NCBI GenBank assembly: GCA_013154385.1
Contig: JAADCO010000038.1
Coordinates: forward strand, 1-6,728
DNA: 6,728 bases
Reading direction: 5' to 3'
Source of the DNA: Thermodesulfobacteriota bacterium
GTDB taxonomy: Bacteria; Desulfobacterota; Thermodesulfobacteria; Thermodesulfobacteriales; Thermodesulfatatoraceae
Below, piece after piece: positions 5,950-6,728 of this stretch; position 1 is the first letter of the stretch, and every line of letters starts with the position of its first letter. A model generated the notes under the pieces. That model saw nothing but the letters and a program-made list of their open reading frames with translations, had not been told where the DNA came from and did no database searches. The translations under genes were made by a program, and so were the position numbers.

Positions 5950-6728
5950 CTATTTCCTCAAGCCGAAGCGGAACCGAGGAGGCCTCACGCCCTTCCAATA
6001 GCCAGGGGTGAGGAGGATGGCCACGGTGTAGAGTTCGAGACGCCCGGCCAGCATGCAAAAAGTGAGGACGAGCTTCGAAAAGTCCGGCATCCAGCCGAAG
6101 TTTTTCGTCGGCCCCACTCCTTCGAGTCCGGGACCGATATTGTTGAGGGTCGCGGCCACCGCCGAGGTGGCGGTGAGGATGTCTATCCCCTGGGCCGTCA
6201 CCAGGAGGCTCGCCGCCAGGAAGACCAGGGCGTAGAGGGCGATGAAGCCCAGGATGGCCTGGGTGACGTCGTTGGGTACTTTCAGGTCGTCGTAGCGGAT
6301 GATCTCCACCGCCCGCGGATGGATGAGCTTGCGGAACTGGAGGCGGATGAACTTGAAGAAGATGAGGAGCCGCACCTGCTTGATACCGCCGCCCGTAGAA
6401 CCCGCCATGCCCCCGAAGAACATGAGCACCAGCAAGAGGAGACGACAGATGGGATGCCACAGATCGAAGTCCGCGGTGCCGTAACCCGTGGTGGTCATGA
6501 TGGACCAGACCTGAAAGAGCGAGTAGCGGAGGTTTTCCTTGAGCGAGAGATAGGTGCCGGAGACGAAGTTGAAGACAAGACAGATGAAGACCCCCAAAAA
6601 CCCCACCAGACAATAGAAGCGGAACTCTTCGCTGCGGAAATAGGCCGAAAATTCGCCCTTCAGGAAGCGGTAGTGGAGCGTAAAGTTCACGCCGGCAAGA
6701 AACATGAAGAAGGTGATCACGTAGTCCA
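5950..6728 (-). CDS. trkH: TrkH-family potassium uptake membrane protein, 5'-truncated
   Basis: This is the C-terminal 258 residues or so of a Trk/Ktr potassium-translocating subunit of the inner membrane; the frame is open to the window edge, and the GTG at 6720 is probably internal. TrkH proteins have four M1-P-M2 repeats with one pore loop each. Here the third loop is TTTGYGTADF and the fourth is NNIGPGLE, each carrying the conserved selectivity-filter glycine. Between them is GGMAGSTGGGIK, a family hallmark, and the end shows MLAGRLELYTVAILLTP, the usual last helix. Several hydrophobic membrane spans alternate with basic cytoplasmic loops. TrkH normally works with a cytoplasmic TrkA/KtrA nucleotide-binding subunit, which is not in the window. 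It is the first visible gene of a minus-strand cluster followed by cheX after 44 bp. Confidence 0.93.
   Translation of the reverse strand, partial: DYVITFFMFLAGVNFTLHYRFLKGEFSAYFRSEEFRFYCLVGFLGVFICLVFNFVSGTYLSLKENLRYSLFQVWSIMTTTGYGTADFDLWHPICRLLLLVLMFFGGMAGSTGGGIKQVRLLIFFKFIRLQFRKLIHPRAVEIIRYDDLKVPNDVTQAILGFIALYALVFLAASLLVTAQGIDILTATSAVAATLNNIGPGLEGVGPTKNFGWMPDFSKLVLTFCMLAGRLELYTVAILLTPGYWKGVRPPRFRFGLRK

Noticed and set aside
5906..6613. The cheX frame staying open about 236 codons upstream of its ATG, suggesting a longer fusion protein
   Set aside because: The upstream part is a shifted frame over trkH and gives a Pro/Arg/His-rich nonsense translation. CheX homology and a strong Shine-Dalgarno begin at the ATG at 5905.

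Overview
The window carries six protein-coding genes, two of them cut by the window edges, packed on both strands of GC-rich DNA with short intergenic gaps. The gene set is a large secreted multiheme c-type cytochrome, a fused PabB-PabC enzyme, an iron-sulfur-flavoprotein-like reductase, a stand-alone CheX and a TrkH potassium transporter. It suggests an anaerobic, metal- or sulfur-respiring bacterium of the Desulfobacterota/Thermodesulfobacteriota type. That placement is an inference from gene content and protein style; no ribosomal or other phylogenetic marker is present.

Layout. Bases 2-463 (+) are the C-terminal part of a calcineurin-like metallophosphoesterase. After a 53-bp AT-rich gap comes a 713-residue exported cytochrome (517-2658, +) with twelve CXXCH motifs and one unusual CX5CH motif. 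A short GC-rich hairpin sits between its stop and the stop of the convergent pabB-pabC fusion (2685-4529, -), which makes p-aminobenzoate for folate. A 116-bp divergent intergenic region holds a good candidate promoter for a flavodoxin-fold protein with a compact four-cysteine cluster (4646-5257, +). This gene converges on, and its end overlaps, a three-gene minus-strand cluster read in the order trkH (partial, 5950-6728), cheX (5432-5905), and a 66-residue gene of unknown function (5235-5435) whose ATG overlaps the cheX stop as ATGA.

Function. The cytochrome is the most distinctive gene. Beyond its 13 probable haem sites it has an EF-hand-like calcium loop just after the non-canonical haem motif, one unpaired cysteine, and a Gly/His-rich linker between the last two haem motifs. 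It is likely an extracytoplasmic electron carrier; its redox partner is not in the window. The trkH-cheX-orf66 cluster links a potassium channel subunit to a CheY-P phosphatase-family protein outside any visible chemotaxis operon. No RNA genes, mobile elements, CRISPR arrays or tRNAs were seen.
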